Shown in pieces: positions 5,448 to 6,013 of a DNA stretch of 6,013 nt (the stretch's first letter is position 1; each line of letters opens with the position of its first letter). The DNA is from Methylococcaceae bacterium. Its GTDB lineage: Bacteria; Pseudomonadota; Gammaproteobacteria; Methylococcales; Methylomonadaceae. Position numbers and translations under genes: made by a program. Where the stretch lies: contig CANNLO010000299.1 of NCBI GenBank assembly GCA_947505055.1, positions 1-6,013 of the forward strand, in the 5' to 3' direction. The notes under the pieces are model-generated. The model was not told the DNA's origin. It ran no database searches and worked only from the letters and a program-made list of their open reading frames with translations.

Positions 5448-5801
5448 ATGACAAGTACATTCGTTACAAAATATATTGCAGATCTTTGCGCCAGCTCAGA
5501 AGAGCAATCACATCTCATCCAATTAAAGCTTAAAGCTGATCTTGTTAAACCCGCTCAACGTATCATTCGTAAAAAGTCTTTAACGCAGCAAATTGAAGAG
5601 TTAATGCAATCCATGCCACCCAAAATGCTTAACCGCCCGTGGTCCATGGCTGAGTTAGTTTTAAGGCTTGAGGGGAAGTATAAAGCTCGGCCACACTCAC
5701 AAAATATAGGCGATGCCTTACGGAAAGCTGGCTGGAGATCTAGACGCCTATGGGGAAAGGAATGGGGCGGCCTGAGGCTCTGGTTACCGCCAGGCAGTTA
5801 G
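5448..5801 (+). CDS. Small hypothetical protein, probable DNA-binding C-terminus
   Basis: This 117-residue protein is not recognised as a named family. The N-terminal half (about 1-55) is helical and charged. A proline break (PP at 57-58) precedes a compact C-terminal domain, about 64-115. This domain has a helix (WSMAELVLRLEG), a second helix (SQNIGDALRKAGW) and a Trp/Arg-rich hairpin (SRRLWGKEWGGLRLWLPP), which is the outline of a winged helix, as found in accessory replication and regulatory proteins of phages and integrative elements. The frame stays open up to GTG5379, but that extension would encode the GTCAG repeats as protein (QTDKTDRT) and lacks a good ribosome site. ATG5436 is a less likely alternative start. 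Its place beside the candidate origin suggests a replication or copy-control role, but this is inference. Confidence 0.72.
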   Translation: MTSTFVTKYIADLCASSEEQSHLIQLKLKADLVKPAQRIIRKKSLTQQIEELMQSMPPKMLNRPWSMAELVLRLEGKYKARPHSQNIGDALRKAGWRSRRLWGKEWGGLRLWLPPGS

Positions 5802-5894
5802 CTGTTCAGTAGATCTATTAGTGAATGACTGCTTATAAGTACCGCAATTAATAGGTCGACTGAGTGCTTAGGGCCAATTGCAGTCATATGAAAA
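5802..5894. other. Intergenic stretch with an 8-bp inverted repeat
   Basis: ATGACTGC (5825-5832) is exactly inverted as GCAGTCAT (5880-5887), and GCAATT (5844-5849) is inverted as AATTGC (5876-5881), so the two pairings would compete for the right arm. No T-run follows either stem, so this is not a standard terminator, although it sits where two converging genes would end. No plus-strand gene is visible. Confidence 0.35.
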
Positions 5895-6013
5895 TCAAGG
5901 CTGATCGTCAGCAACGGGGGACAAAGCAGCCACATAGTTTTGCAACTCTGAGCTATTGAGTGCAAGATTTATAATCTTGGCAAATATGAAGTCGTTATTC
6001 ATGGAGTGAAAGA
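5895..6013 (-). CDS. Possible 3' end of a minus-strand gene (partial)
   Basis: On the minus strand a frame is open from the window edge to a TGA at 5897-5895. The readable part includes an internal ATG at 6002-6000, after which come 35 residues including NDFIFAKIINLALNSSELQ and ending in VADDQP. The hydrophobic spacing looks like an amphipathic helix, and the composition is protein-like rather than random. It could be the C-terminus of a longer gene running leftward from outside the window. It could also be a stand-alone 35-residue peptide or a chance frame. The stretch is too short to assign a family. A 7-bp hairpin on the DNA (5963-5979) lies inside it. Confidence 0.3.
   Translation of the reverse strand, partial: FHSMNNDFIFAKIINLALNSSELQNYVAALSPVADDQP
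5963..5979. repeat. 7-bp perfect hairpin or operator-like palindrome
   Basis: CAAGATT (5963-5969) and AATCTTG (5973-5979) are exact reverse complements with a three-base loop. No T-run follows on either strand. It may be a small operator for genes right of the window, or incidental. Confidence 0.35.

Noticed and set aside
5825..5887. Inverted repeat as a bidirectional terminator
   Set aside because: The loop is 47 bases and no T-run follows on either strand, so an intrinsic terminator is not supported.
5986..6009. Plus-strand start ATG5986 near the edge
   Set aside because: It runs only seven codons to a stop and is not a gene start. GGAG at 6003-6006 could serve a gene beyond the window, but no start is visible.

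Overview
The window looks like the left end of a small integrative element in a gammaproteobacterium-like genome. A complete tRNA-Leu(UAA) gene with an encoded CCA sits at the left edge. A P4-type tyrosine integrase reads away from it, which is the classic arrangement for an island inserted at a tRNA 3' end. The host assignment is inference from the tRNA sequence (acceptor stem GCCCGGG, encoded CCA), a stringent-type promoter in front of the tRNA, and the gene families. No species can be named from this window.

Layout: 5-10 is a probable tRNA -10 box. 43-128 is tRNA-Leu, whose 3' part is the likely attL core. 129-302 is non-coding and repeat-rich, with GGGGTA repeats and inverted repeats. 303-1523 is the integrase. 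1523-1957 is a small basic protein with an AT-hook-like RGRP motif, coupled to the integrase stop codon. 1958-2055 is an AT-rich spacer with an operator-like dyad. 2056-5265 is a tight three-gene cluster with overlapping ends: an AlpA-like helix-turn-helix protein, a nucleoside 2-deoxyribosyltransferase-like protein, and a 795-residue primase-polymerase / PriCT / DUF3987 replication protein. 5266-5447 is non-coding, with GTCAG repeats arranged in near-perfect dyad symmetry, and is a good candidate replication origin. 5448-5801 is a small protein of unknown function with a probable DNA-binding C-terminus. 5802-6013 has no plus-strand gene; the minus strand may hold the 3' end of another gene entering from beyond the window.

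Interpretation: integrase, AlpA regulator and primase-helicase followed by an iteron-like region is the core of a self-replicating integrative element such as a P4-like or PICI-like phage satellite. The integrase would insert and excise the element at tRNA-Leu. AlpA would switch excision or transcription. The primase-helicase would replicate the excised circle, perhaps from the adjacent repeat region. The most unusual gene is the deoxyribosyltransferase-like enzyme locked between alpA and the primase by start/stop overlaps. The far attachment site and any packaging or defence cargo lie outside the window, so the element type is not settled.
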